Of a DNA stretch of 64,000 nt, positions 53,057 through 61,965 are shown piece by piece. The stretch spans positions 1 through 64,000 of the forward strand of contig JBLMZA010000031.1 of NCBI GenBank assembly GCA_050258555.1, read 5' to 3'. The notes under the pieces were generated by a model. The model was given only the letters and a program-made list of their open reading frames with translations. It was not told where the DNA came from and did no database searches. Both the position numbers and the translations under genes were made by a program. The number at the start of each line of letters is the position of its first letter. Position 1 is the first letter of the stretch. This DNA is from CAISDA01 sp050258555. Its GTDB lineage: Bacteria > Bacteroidota > Ignavibacteria > UBA10030 > UBA8401.

Positions 53057-54367
53057 GTGAATCGTCGCCGCCTCCGGTTCGTATATGCCTGCGTGCTCGT
53101 TCTGCTTCCTCACATCCACGGATGCGCTCCTTCCGCGTATGAATCGTTGTACGAATCGCTCGATCGCGGCGATGCCGATCGGGTGGCTGCCGCGCTGGCC
53201 GATACGCTGAGCGTTCATCCTTCCGATCCGGAAGCGCAGAAGCTGCTCGGCATCGCATGGTATCGGCAGCAGCGCTACGCCGATTCCGATTCCCTTCTCA
53301 CGCACTATTGCTCCACGATTCCCGACGATGCCGCTGCGGCATTTTTCTGCGCTTCGAGCGCGGACTCGCTTCATCGTGATGCGCACGCGATCACGATGTA
53401 CAGACAGTATGTGCGCGGCTGCCGGGAGCATGAATCTCGCGCACGCGCCGAGGCGCGCATCCGGCAGCTCTCGTACCGTATGATCCAGGAGGAAGTCCGC
53501 CTGTCACTGAGTTATGAAGCCTCTCTTCCGCAGGCAGATACGGCGGCGATTGCCGTGCTTCCATTTCATAATTACGGCGCCGACAGCACGCTCGATCCGC
53601 TGGGGCGGGCGATGGCCGAAATGATGGCGACCGATCTGTCGAAGGTGCGCGCGGTGAAAGTGGTCGAGCGTCTGCGCATGCAGGCGATCGTCGATGAACT
53701 GTCGCTTGCCGGAACGGAACTCTCCTCTCCCGAAGCGGCGCCGCGCGCCGGACGGCTTGCCGGTGCGCAGCGCATCGTGAAGGGATCGTTCGCGGCGACC
53801 GACGACGGCATGATGCACCTCGATGCCTCGGTGGCAAAGACGACCGAGGCGGAAGCGGAAGCCTATGCCTCGGTGCTCGAGCCGAAGGAACACCTGTTCC
53901 GCGCCGAAAAGAAGCTCGTGCTCGATCTGCTTCGTTCGCTTCGTGTGCCGGTTTCGGATGATGAGCGCGAAGCGATTCTGAGCGTGCCGACCGAAAATTA
54001 TTTCGCCTTCGTGCGCTACGCGCAGGGACTCGAATGCGAACGCCTTGGGCTTTACGCGCAGGCTTCTGCATGCTTCCGCGAGGCCGTGAGCCTCGATCCG
54101 CACTTTACCGATGCGAAAGACATGCTCGAGTATGCCGATGCGATGAATCCCGCCGGACCTGGCGGCACGCCCGTCGCGCTTCCATCGGCAGGAGGAAGCG
54201 GGCGGCTGCCGGAATCCGATGCGATCACATCCGCACGCGAGCGCGCCGCATCGACGTTGACAGAGACGACGGGCGGTTATGCGCCGGGCTTTACCGCCCC
54301 TGCGAAGACGAATCCCGTGCTCATACAGCGCGCGCTTCCGGCGCCGCCGGCTCCGCCGAAGCATTAA
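53057..54367 (+). CDS. Lipoprotein with TPR and FlgO/CsgG-like domain
   Basis: The 436-residue protein has a lipoprotein-like signal ending HIHGC (near residue 23), a TPR-like helical part (about 30-150: DPEAQKLLGIAWYRQQRYAD), a FlgO/CsgG-like domain (about 160-300: IAVLPFHNYGADSTLDPLGR, VKVVERLRMQAIVDELSLAG, GRLAGAQRIVKGSFAATDDG), one more TPR (RLGLYAQASACFREAVSLDP) and a Pro/Ala tail. A TAG stop lies two codons before GTG 53057, so that GTG must be the start. CsgG-type folds form outer-membrane secretion pores or periplasmic assemblies. First gene of the operon. Confidence 0.78.
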   Translation: MNRRRLRFVYACVLVLLPHIHGCAPSAYESLYESLDRGDADRVAAALADTLSVHPSDPEAQKLLGIAWYRQQRYADSDSLLTHYCSTIPDDAAAAFFCASSADSLHRDAHAITMYRQYVRGCREHESRARAEARIRQLSYRMIQEEVRLSLSYEASLPQADTAAIAVLPFHNYGADSTLDPLGRAMAEMMATDLSKVRAVKVVERLRMQAIVDELSLAGTELSSPEAAPRAGRLAGAQRIVKGSFAATDDGMMHLDASVAKTTEAEAEAYASVLEPKEHLFRAEKKLVLDLLRSLRVPVSDDEREAILSVPTENYFAFVRYAQGLECERLGLYAQASACFREAVSLDPHFTDAKDMLEYADAMNPAGPGGTPVALPSAGGSGRLPESDAITSARERAASTLTETTGGYAPGFTAPAKTNPVLIQRALPAPPAPPKH

Positions 54368-54385
54368 TCAACCATCACACGGCGT

Positions 54386-57300
54386 ATGCTGCAATTCCAT
54401 CCACATACCATCACATCCGTTCTGTTTGCGCTTGCACTGTGCATGCAGTCTGCCGCGGCCCAGCATGCCGATGCGCTCTGCGTGCAGGGATGGCAGAACG
54501 ATGCGGTCGTCCTTGCCGGCACCGCGCGAAACGGTATCTACCGGTCGACCGATGGCGGCGTCTCCTGGAAGCAGACCGGCTTGCGCGAGGGAAGCGTGTA
54601 TGCGATCGCCGTTGATCCCCGCGCGCCCGCGCACTGGTATGCCGGAGGGAATGAGGGACTCTTTGCCAGTACGGACACGGGCGCGACGTGGTGGCAAATC
54701 GACGCATCGATCCGCGCTTCATCCATTCTCGCGCCGGATGTCGGTCCGCGGCTGCTGTTGGCCGCCGACGGCTCGTGCGTGCGCCGCACGACCGACGACG
54801 GCAAGTCATGGAATGTCATCGAGGCGCTCACGCCCTACGACATACGGATGCTTTCAACGGCGCGGACCGATTCGGGTGCGCTCTATGTCGCCGCATGCGA
54901 CACGGCGATCCTGCTTTCCTCCGAGAAGAAGGAGGGGGTATGGACGAAGCTTCCGGCTCTGCCGCAATCCGCCGCATCTCCGATTCATATCACCGCGCTC
55001 ATGTGCGACACGCTTTCGCGCACCGGCGCCTCCATCATCGCGGGAACCGATGCAGGCGCCTTCGCCTATTCCCTGGTGCGCGGTTCATGGAAGCCTCTGG
55101 GAACAGGGCTGCCCTCGGGATTCATCGCGGCACTCGGATCGATCATATACGATACGACATCGGCATCGCGCTCATACTCGCTCTGCGTTTCCGTGGAAGA
55201 TGACCGTCGGGCCTCGCCCATGCCGAGAAGCGTGCTCTGCAAGCTCAGCTCCGTCTCCGGATCGCTCGATGAGGCGTCGGGATGGAAGCCGATCGCCGAT
55301 GAAGCGGTTTCGATACGCGGGTGCTTCATGCCCGATCGCGGCGCCAACCGCGGCAAGATCTATCTTGCCGTGTCCGACGGACTCCGCATCAGTTATGACG
55401 GCGGAACGACGTGGATGGCGAGGACGCTTGAGGCGCCGGCGATCGCGGTTGTTCCTTCCCGTTCATACTGCGCGGGCATCGTCGGCCAGGACGGCTCTTC
55501 ATCGGTTTTCGTACGAATCGGAAACCGCGGCGAGCGGGCGCTCGCACTGCGTCTGCGAAGCATCACGGGAGGAAAAAATTTTTCGCTCCTTTCTCCGCAA
55601 GAACTCTCTCTTGGACAGGGAGAAGAAGGATCGTTCGTCGTGAAATTCTCTCCGGTTGAATGGGGAAAACAGACGGCGCAGCTGGTCGTTGAAACCAGCG
55701 ATCCGCTTCTGCCGCTGCTCTTCGTCGACATCGCCGGATTCAATACCGGCAGGGCAAGCAGGGCGCGCACGGTCGTCATCGATCGCACACACGGCGCGCG
55801 CGCGGACGGACGCTTGGCGGCGATCGCAGAGGCGTTCACGCGCGCCGGCATGCATGTGGAAGATTCTCTTGCGGCGCCGATGACAGATGCGGCGCTGGTG
55901 ATTCTTCCGGGTCCGGTGCGACGCTTCACCGATGCCGAAGCGCTGCTGCTTGCGCAGGCCGCCGCACGGGGCGCATCGATCGCGGCGCTCGGCGGTGCGG
56001 ATGATTCGAGCGCATCGGTGCTCAACGCACTCTTTGCCTCCGCCGCCTGGAAGACGGCTGCATCAGATGATGTGGCGATCCGTTTTGCGCAGTCACGCAT
56101 CACATCGGCTGCCGGTTCATTGCAGGCATGGGTCTCGTTTGCGCTTCGCTCGGCGCCGCTCATTGCGCATGCATCCGTCTTCGGCTTCGCATCGGCCACG
56201 GAAGTGCTCGTTTCGGGCGGCAACGCCGATACGCTCTGCAGCGCCCGGGGTGTGACACGCACCGATGGCGATGGCAGCGTGCATGCAGGCGTTGCGGCCG
56301 CACTCGGAGCCGTCGCCCGTGTGGGCAAGGGAAATGTGATCGCCATCGGCGATCCGCTTTTCTGGAGCGCTGACACAATCGGCATGCCTTCATCGGGTCT
56401 CTGGGCGGGCGATAATTTCAATGCGGCGCTTTCCATCGCCTCCTCCGTTGAAGGCGACGATATCGCGTTTCCTCTCGCGCTGAAGAGCGAAGAGTATATG
56501 CTCTTCAGCATTCCCTATGCCCTGAAAAATGGTGCCGCGGCTTCCGTCTGCAGCGCGTTCGGCAAACCGGATCCCTATCAGTGGCGGCTCTTCGGCGCAT
56601 GGAACAGCCTGGACGAATCGTACAGCGAATACCCCTCGCCCGCGATGATGTCGATTGAACGTGGAAAAGCCTACTGGCTGATTTCCCGGAGCGTGCGGCC
56701 GATCACGCCGGGCGAGGCCGCCTATTCGCTCATCGCCGAACCCTTTACGATGAAGCTCGATCCGGGATTCACACTGATCGGCGATCCGTTTCCGTTCCCC
56801 GTCGAGTGGAAGAGTGCGGTCGCCTCTTCCGGCGGCGTCGAGCCTGCGGTGTGGATGTACGAGGATCACCAATTTGTCCCGACGCATATGCTTCATCCGT
56901 ACAAAGGATACTTCGTCTGCAATGCATCGGATTCTGCCGTCGTCGTGACCCTCATGCCGAGACCGGCCTCGGATACCGCCGCAGAACAATCGATGGGGAA
57001 ATCCGCACAGGCGGAAGGCGAATGGATGATGAGCGTTGCGGCCACAGACGGCATTGCCGCCGATGGCGGGAATGCATGCGGCATGCTTCAGTCTTCATCC
57101 GATTGGCGCGATGTGAACGACCGTTCGGAGCCGCCTCTGCCGCCGGGACGGTTTGTCTCTTTCCGGTTCACGGAAAAAGATGCGCGGCCGCTTGCTGTCG
57201 ATTGCAGAAGCGTGCACGCCGACGGCGCCTTCTGGAACTGCGAGGTCCGTTCGTCATCGCCCGGCACGCATGTGCGTCTGGCGTTTTCGCAGAAAGGGAC

Positions 57301-57760
57301 GCTGCCTCGCGGCTTCGGACTCTATCTCGTCGATTATGAAACGGAACGCGTGACCGGCTGCGCCGGCACTGCATCCTATGAATTCACGATGAAGCCGAAT
57401 GAAACGCGCCGGTTGCTGCGCATCGTCGCCGGATCCGACGCGTATGTCGAGCGTCACACAGACGGCATCCCCGTGACGCCGCTTTCGTACGCGCTTGCGC
57501 AGAATTATCCCAATCCGTGGAATCCATCCACCACCATCGCCTATACGCTTGCGCACAGTGATGAGGTGGATCTTTCGGTATTTAACGTGCTCGGACAGAA
57601 AGTCCGGACGCTCATGCACGGCCGGCAGTCTCTCGGCGCCCACACCTGCGTATGGGACGGTGCGGATGACCGAGGCGTGCGCGTTGCAAGCGGAATCTAT
57701 GTATATCGTCTCACAGCCGGAGCGTATGCGGAATCGAAACGGATGGTGCTCGTGAAATGA
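54386..57760 (+). CDS. Secreted beta-propeller protein with type IX sorting domain
   Basis: The 1124-residue protein has a signal peptide (to about residue 25), BNR/sortilin-like propeller repeats (about 30-370: GIYRSTDGGVSWKQTG, GLFASTDTGATWWQID, GLRISYDGGTTWMART), an Ig-like domain (about 375-455), a GATase-like alpha/beta region (about 465-660: RTVVIDRTHGARADGRL, VGKGNVIAIGDPLFW), beta-rich domains, and the sorting domain YALAQNYPNPWNPSTTIAYT ending KRMVLVK. It lies 18 bases after the first gene, and its stop overlaps the next start. It is probably a surface or secreted protein. Confidence 0.8.
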   Translation: MLQFHPHTITSVLFALALCMQSAAAQHADALCVQGWQNDAVVLAGTARNGIYRSTDGGVSWKQTGLREGSVYAIAVDPRAPAHWYAGGNEGLFASTDTGATWWQIDASIRASSILAPDVGPRLLLAADGSCVRRTTDDGKSWNVIEALTPYDIRMLSTARTDSGALYVAACDTAILLSSEKKEGVWTKLPALPQSAASPIHITALMCDTLSRTGASIIAGTDAGAFAYSLVRGSWKPLGTGLPSGFIAALGSIIYDTTSASRSYSLCVSVEDDRRASPMPRSVLCKLSSVSGSLDEASGWKPIADEAVSIRGCFMPDRGANRGKIYLAVSDGLRISYDGGTTWMARTLEAPAIAVVPSRSYCAGIVGQDGSSSVFVRIGNRGERALALRLRSITGGKNFSLLSPQELSLGQGEEGSFVVKFSPVEWGKQTAQLVVETSDPLLPLLFVDIAGFNTGRASRARTVVIDRTHGARADGRLAAIAEAFTRAGMHVEDSLAAPMTDAALVILPGPVRRFTDAEALLLAQAAARGASIAALGGADDSSASVLNALFASAAWKTAASDDVAIRFAQSRITSAAGSLQAWVSFALRSAPLIAHASVFGFASATEVLVSGGNADTLCSARGVTRTDGDGSVHAGVAAALGAVARVGKGNVIAIGDPLFWSADTIGMPSSGLWAGDNFNAALSIASSVEGDDIAFPLALKSEEYMLFSIPYALKNGAAASVCSAFGKPDPYQWRLFGAWNSLDESYSEYPSPAMMSIERGKAYWLISRSVRPITPGEAAYSLIAEPFTMKLDPGFTLIGDPFPFPVEWKSAVASSGGVEPAVWMYEDHQFVPTHMLHPYKGYFVCNASDSAVVVTLMPRPASDTAAEQSMGKSAQAEGEWMMSVAATDGIAADGGNACGMLQSSSDWRDVNDRSEPPLPPGRFVSFRFTEKDARPLAVDCRSVHADGAFWNCEVRSSSPGTHVRLAFSQKGTLPRGFGLYLVDYETERVTGCAGTASYEFTMKPNETRRLLRIVAGSDAYVERHTDGIPVTPLSYALAQNYPNPWNPSTTIAYTLAHSDEVDLSVFNVLGQKVRTLMHGRQSLGAHTCVWDGADDRGVRVASGIYVYRLTAGAYAESKRMVLVK

Positions 57761-58923
57761 CGTGCAATAACGGACATACGCCCCGGAAGACGGCGCTTGC
57801 GCTTCTGATGCTGGCTGCGGGATGGGGGCTTTCGGCACCGGCAGCGGCGCAGGAATACGGACGCGAATCGCTCTTTCGCGACCGGGCGTACGTGTCGGCC
57901 GATGCGTCCGTGCACTCATGGAGCGCCGGCGGCAGTCCGATCGTCCAGCGGTCATTCCCCTTGTCGATCTCGATGCCCGTGGCGGAGCGGGCGCTCTTCA
58001 CGATCGCGGCCGTACCGGCCGCTGTGGAGCAGGGCGGAGGAACGATCGGCGGCGTTCCCGAAACGCAGTTCGGGGCGTCGTATGTGCTTCCGGGAGAAAA
58101 ACTCTGGCTTTCGGGCAGCGTGGATATGCCCACAGGCGTCACACGGCTGACGAGGGAGCAGACGGAGCTGGCCGCATCGATCGCCCAGCCGGCGCTCGGA
58201 TTTCCCATCGGTTCGATGGGACACGGACTCAATACGAGGCTCGGATGCGCCTATGCGACGAGCGCATCGCGGCTGGTGGTGTTTGGCTTCGGCGCGGCCG
58301 TTTCGACCAAGGGCGCCTACGAGCCCGTGGCGCCGTCCGAAACCATGCACATCCGGTATGCGCCGGGCAATGAGATCGCGGCCAATATCGGCATCGACTA
58401 CCGTGACGGACTGAAGATCAACCGGCTTTCTGCCGATTATACCGTTACGTATTATTTATCGGACAGGCTCAATGGCGAGCGGTTTTTCCAATCGGGCGTG
58501 AAAGCGTCGCTCGTGCTGGCGGCATCGCACGCAGAACCTGCTTCCATGCATCGCGTGCGGATGCGTCTGGAATTGCGGGCGCAGAATGCGAGCGTGTCAG
58601 GCGGCATGGAAGAGAAAACGCCTTCGGCCCGGCAGCTGAGTCTGCTGTATTCATACACGAGATCAGCCGGCCGCACGCTTTCCCTGACCGGAGGAGTGGA
58701 ATTTCGGACGATGAGCTCCGACCAGTTTCCGGTCAACGGAGCCGTTGTGTCGACCGGAGGCGGTACGGTCGCGATTGTTTCGGGCGAACTGCGCTATGCA
58801 GCCGCGCCGTGGTGCACGATTGCGCCGCGCTGTTCCTTCGGCGCCGGCTCCGTTACGATCATGAGCAGCCGCCATGCCGCACGCGGATTCGATCTCGGTA
58901 TCGGTGTGCAATGCCCGCTGTAA
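57757..58923 (+). CDS. Exported barrel-like outer-membrane protein
   Basis: The 388-residue protein has a signal peptide (to about residue 31, PAAAQ) and many amphipathic strands with aromatic ends and polar turns (RSFPLSISMPVAERALFTIA, TQFGASYVLPGEKLWLSGSV, NIGIDYRDGLKINRLSADYT, VSGELRYAAAPWCTIAPRCS), as in transporter-like beta-barrels. The terminal residues are CPL rather than an aromatic. The start overlaps the stop of the propeller gene (ATGA). No family is named. Confidence 0.65.
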   Translation: MTCNNGHTPRKTALALLMLAAGWGLSAPAAAQEYGRESLFRDRAYVSADASVHSWSAGGSPIVQRSFPLSISMPVAERALFTIAAVPAAVEQGGGTIGGVPETQFGASYVLPGEKLWLSGSVDMPTGVTRLTREQTELAASIAQPALGFPIGSMGHGLNTRLGCAYATSASRLVVFGFGAAVSTKGAYEPVAPSETMHIRYAPGNEIAANIGIDYRDGLKINRLSADYTVTYYLSDRLNGERFFQSGVKASLVLAASHAEPASMHRVRMRLELRAQNASVSGGMEEKTPSARQLSLLYSYTRSAGRTLSLTGGVEFRTMSSDQFPVNGAVVSTGGGTVAIVSGELRYAAAPWCTIAPRCSFGAGSVTIMSSRHAARGFDLGIGVQCPL

Positions 58924-58969
58924 TGACAGCGTATGTGTTGAGATGTGATGAACAACAAGGAAACCGGAC

Positions 58970-59470
58970 ATGAACGTACGTCTCATATTCTGCGCCATTC
59001 TCGTGCTCACGTGCTGCGCGGCGGCACGCGGAACGGCCATGGTCCCGACGACGGTGGCCGTCTTCGCCTTCGACAACAACAGCATCGAGTCGAAGGAGAA
59101 GCTCGAGCCGCTCAGAAAGGCGATCGCCGATATGATGGTCACGCGTCTTTCAAAAGCGAAATCCCTGAAGATCGTCGAGCGCCAGCGCATCCAGGCGCTC
59201 ATCGAAGAGCTTCACCTGAATGAGACAGACATGGTCGACCAGGCGGCCGCGCTCAGGATCGGCAGACTCGTCGGCGCGCGCATTCTCGTCTTCGGCGGCT
59301 ACACGAGCATCACCGAGGATGATTTCCGGATCGATGTGCGTGTGATCGAGACGGAGACAGGCGAGACGCTTGCGGCCGAAGAGGAGACAGGAAGCGTGAC
59401 CGAGCTGCTGCCGATGGTCAAAACGCTTGCGCAAAAAATAACATCAGCTTTGGAAGGGACCAATCAATGA
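58970..59470 (+). CDS. Small exported FlgO/CsgG-like protein
   Basis: The 166-residue protein has a signal peptide (about 1-20) and is one FlgO/CsgG-like domain: VAVFAFDNNSIESKEKLEPL, MVTRLSKAKSLKIVERQRIQ, ALRIGRLVGARILVFGGYTS and IDVRVIETETGETLAAEEE. The core resembles that of the 53057 lipoprotein, without TPRs. The start follows AAGGAAACC, and the stop overlaps the next start (ATGA). Confidence 0.78.
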   Translation: MNVRLIFCAILVLTCCAAARGTAMVPTTVAVFAFDNNSIESKEKLEPLRKAIADMMVTRLSKAKSLKIVERQRIQALIEELHLNETDMVDQAAALRIGRLVGARILVFGGYTSITEDDFRIDVRVIETETGETLAAEEETGSVTELLPMVKTLAQKITSALEGTNQ

Positions 59471-61965
59471 AGCGCTTCATTGCCGCCGGTATGATCGCTG
59501 TTGCATGCACGCTGCATGCGGACTCCAATAACGGCAAAACGGAGCTGCCCCGCGTCATGGTGGTGCTCGATGAGAAGATCGACAATCTGGATGCGGCGTC
59601 GCGCAAGGCATCCTTCCGGATCGAGAGCGCGCTCCTTGCCCGGGGCTACCGTGTGATCGATGCGAAGCAGTTCGATGCCGTGCGCCAGCGTGACAGCGCG
59701 ATGCACGAACTGAATTCGAAAAAGGCGCTGGCCCTGGCGCGGCGCTTCGGTGCCGAGGTCCTCATCACCGGAGGAGCGATGGCGCTCGACGGCGGCACGC
59801 GCGAGGCCTACGGCTTCCGGAGCCATGTCTATGCGGCCGACGCCAGCGTGAAGGCGCTGGCCACCGAAACGGGAGAGGTGCTTGCCGTCTTCAGCGCCGG
59901 CTCCGAAAAGGCATCGCAGGCGAAGCCTTCGGCGGCGTTCAAGACGCTGGAAGCCGTCGGCGATTCGCTCGGACTGGCCATCACCGCATCGCTCGAGAAG
60001 GCGTATGAAGCGTCGCAGGAACACACGGTCGAAATCGTGGTGCAGGGCGTCGACGATGTGCAGGCCGTGAAAGCGGAATCGGATCTTCCCACAGCCGCGC
60101 CGGCCATCAAAAAGGCGGCCATCCGTTTTCTGGAAGGCGAGATTGCCACGTATGATTGTACGATCCGGGGCGGGGCCGATGAAGTGCGCAGGCAGTTGAC
60201 GACGGCGAAAAATTTCGCCGTCACGGCCTTTGCCGGAAGCCGGATCGATCTGGTGTACAGGGCTCGCCTGGTGAAGAAAGCCTCGGCGCGCGTGACGAAC
60301 GCGCTCGAGATCACCGCATTTTCCTCGGACCGCATCTTTCCGGCGCAGGCGCTCCACTATGTGAAACATCCGATCGGATCGGCCGTGATCAAAAATACGA
60401 CCGCCGGCGAGATCAAAAACATCACCGCGAAAGTCACGATCGCAGGCTATATGCGCGACGCCTCCGAGCAGCATATTCCTGCGCTCAAGCCGGGCGAAGA
60501 GCGTTCCGTCGCCGTCTTCGTCCTGCTCGATCCCGAAAAGCTCGCCACGGTGTCGCAGCGCACGGCCGCGCAGATCCGCATGGATCTCACCTACGAAGCG
60601 GCCGGCGAGGAGCAGACGCGCTCGGTCGTCAAGCCTGTATCCATTCTGAGCCGCCATGCCATCGCCTGGGCGCAGCCGCAGGCGGTCGCCTGCTACATCA
60701 CACCGCATGATGAAGCCATCGAGGCGTTCGCGCACGGCGTGCTGGCCGACGTGCAGCACGATCCCATGCTGCTTCCTTCGGGCTCGGCCCCGATGATGCA
60801 TGCCGTGAAATTGTGGAACGCCCTGCAGACGCTCGCGTTTGTTTACACAACCGATGCCTGGACGGGTTCGGGGTCAGACGTGCTCGATGAAGTGCGCTAT
60901 CCGCGCGAAACGCTCTCGTTGCGTTCGGGCGACTGCGACGATATGACGACGCTCCTGGCTTCATGCCTTGAAAGCGTCGGCGTGTCGACCGCCGTCGGCG
61001 TGACGGCCGACCATGTCTTTTTACTGTTCGATACGGGCGTGCCGAAGAAGAACGCCGCCCACGTCAGCACGCAGGAACGGTCGTATGTCGTGCGCAACGG
61101 CACTCTTTGGATTCCCCTGGAGACGACGTTGAAGAACGCATCCTTTGCCGCCGCATGGAAGGAAGGGACCGGGCAATTGCATGAAGCCGAATCGGCCATG
61201 AAGCGTTTCGAGATCGTGGAAACGCACAGCGCATGGCGCGCCTATCCTCCGGTCGATCTGGCGCAGGCCGAGATGCCGTCGGCTTCGATGAATATTCCGG
61301 CATTGACCGAACTGGTCAACGCCGATATCCGCACGATCGGCCAGAACCTGATGAACGAGATCTCCGCGGATGTGGCGCAGCTCAAGCGCGAGCAGACCGA
61401 AGGGGCGGCAAACCGGGCGGCAAAACTGCTGGCGGCGGCATCGCGGTTCGATGAAGCCGTCTCGCTCCTGCGTCCCTATGTGTCGTCCGTCTCGCTGAAC
61501 AATCTCGGCAACGTGTATATGCTGCAGGGCGATTCGCTCAATGCGGCCCGGTCCTATGCCGCGGCGATCAGGGCCGACCGCAGCGATGCGGGCATCGTGC
61601 TGAATGTGGGTGTGCTGGACTTCATGACGGGCGATGAGGAAGCGGCCGAGGTCTCGCTCCGTCGCGGCGTTGAGCTGTTGGATTCGAAAGAGCGCGCCTA
61701 TGAGCTGCTCGGGCTTCCGCAGACCGATGACGTGCAGAGCGGCACGAAGGAGGCGGAAGTGAAAAAGAAAGCCGATGCCGTCCAGCTCAAGCGCCTGCTC
61801 GATCAGGCGCTCAGGGACGTGCAGGCGAAGAAGGAAAAGGAGAAGGAGGATTCGGAAAAGCGTCCGCGCCGCGGCGCCAACAAATTCGTCTTCGGCGGCC
61901 GCCGGGGCATCGATCCGGTTTCGATGACGGCACTGAAGGATCTCCTGTACTGGAAATCGATGTGA
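59467..61965 (+). CDS. FlgO-like / transglutaminase-like / TPR protein
   Basis: The 832-residue protein has a signal peptide (about 1-18), an N-terminal FlgO-like domain (about 28-180: VMVVLDEKIDNLDAASRKAS, LARRFGAEVLITGGAM), beta-rich domains (about 185-410), a transglutaminase-like domain (about 415-610) with the Cys-His-Asp set in LRSGDCDDMTTLLASCLESV and ADHVFLLFDTG, a TPR unit (LLRPYVSSVSLNNLGNVYML) and a basic C-terminus. Bacterial transglutaminase-like proteins are often cysteine proteases or scaffolds. Overlaps both neighbours. Confidence 0.75.
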   Translation: MKRFIAAGMIAVACTLHADSNNGKTELPRVMVVLDEKIDNLDAASRKASFRIESALLARGYRVIDAKQFDAVRQRDSAMHELNSKKALALARRFGAEVLITGGAMALDGGTREAYGFRSHVYAADASVKALATETGEVLAVFSAGSEKASQAKPSAAFKTLEAVGDSLGLAITASLEKAYEASQEHTVEIVVQGVDDVQAVKAESDLPTAAPAIKKAAIRFLEGEIATYDCTIRGGADEVRRQLTTAKNFAVTAFAGSRIDLVYRARLVKKASARVTNALEITAFSSDRIFPAQALHYVKHPIGSAVIKNTTAGEIKNITAKVTIAGYMRDASEQHIPALKPGEERSVAVFVLLDPEKLATVSQRTAAQIRMDLTYEAAGEEQTRSVVKPVSILSRHAIAWAQPQAVACYITPHDEAIEAFAHGVLADVQHDPMLLPSGSAPMMHAVKLWNALQTLAFVYTTDAWTGSGSDVLDEVRYPRETLSLRSGDCDDMTTLLASCLESVGVSTAVGVTADHVFLLFDTGVPKKNAAHVSTQERSYVVRNGTLWIPLETTLKNASFAAAWKEGTGQLHEAESAMKRFEIVETHSAWRAYPPVDLAQAEMPSASMNIPALTELVNADIRTIGQNLMNEISADVAQLKREQTEGAANRAAKLLAAASRFDEAVSLLRPYVSSVSLNNLGNVYMLQGDSLNAARSYAAAIRADRSDAGIVLNVGVLDFMTGDEEAAEVSLRRGVELLDSKERAYELLGLPQTDDVQSGTKEAEVKKKADAVQLKRLLDQALRDVQAKKEKEKEDSEKRPRRGANKFVFGGRRGIDPVSMTALKDLLYWKSM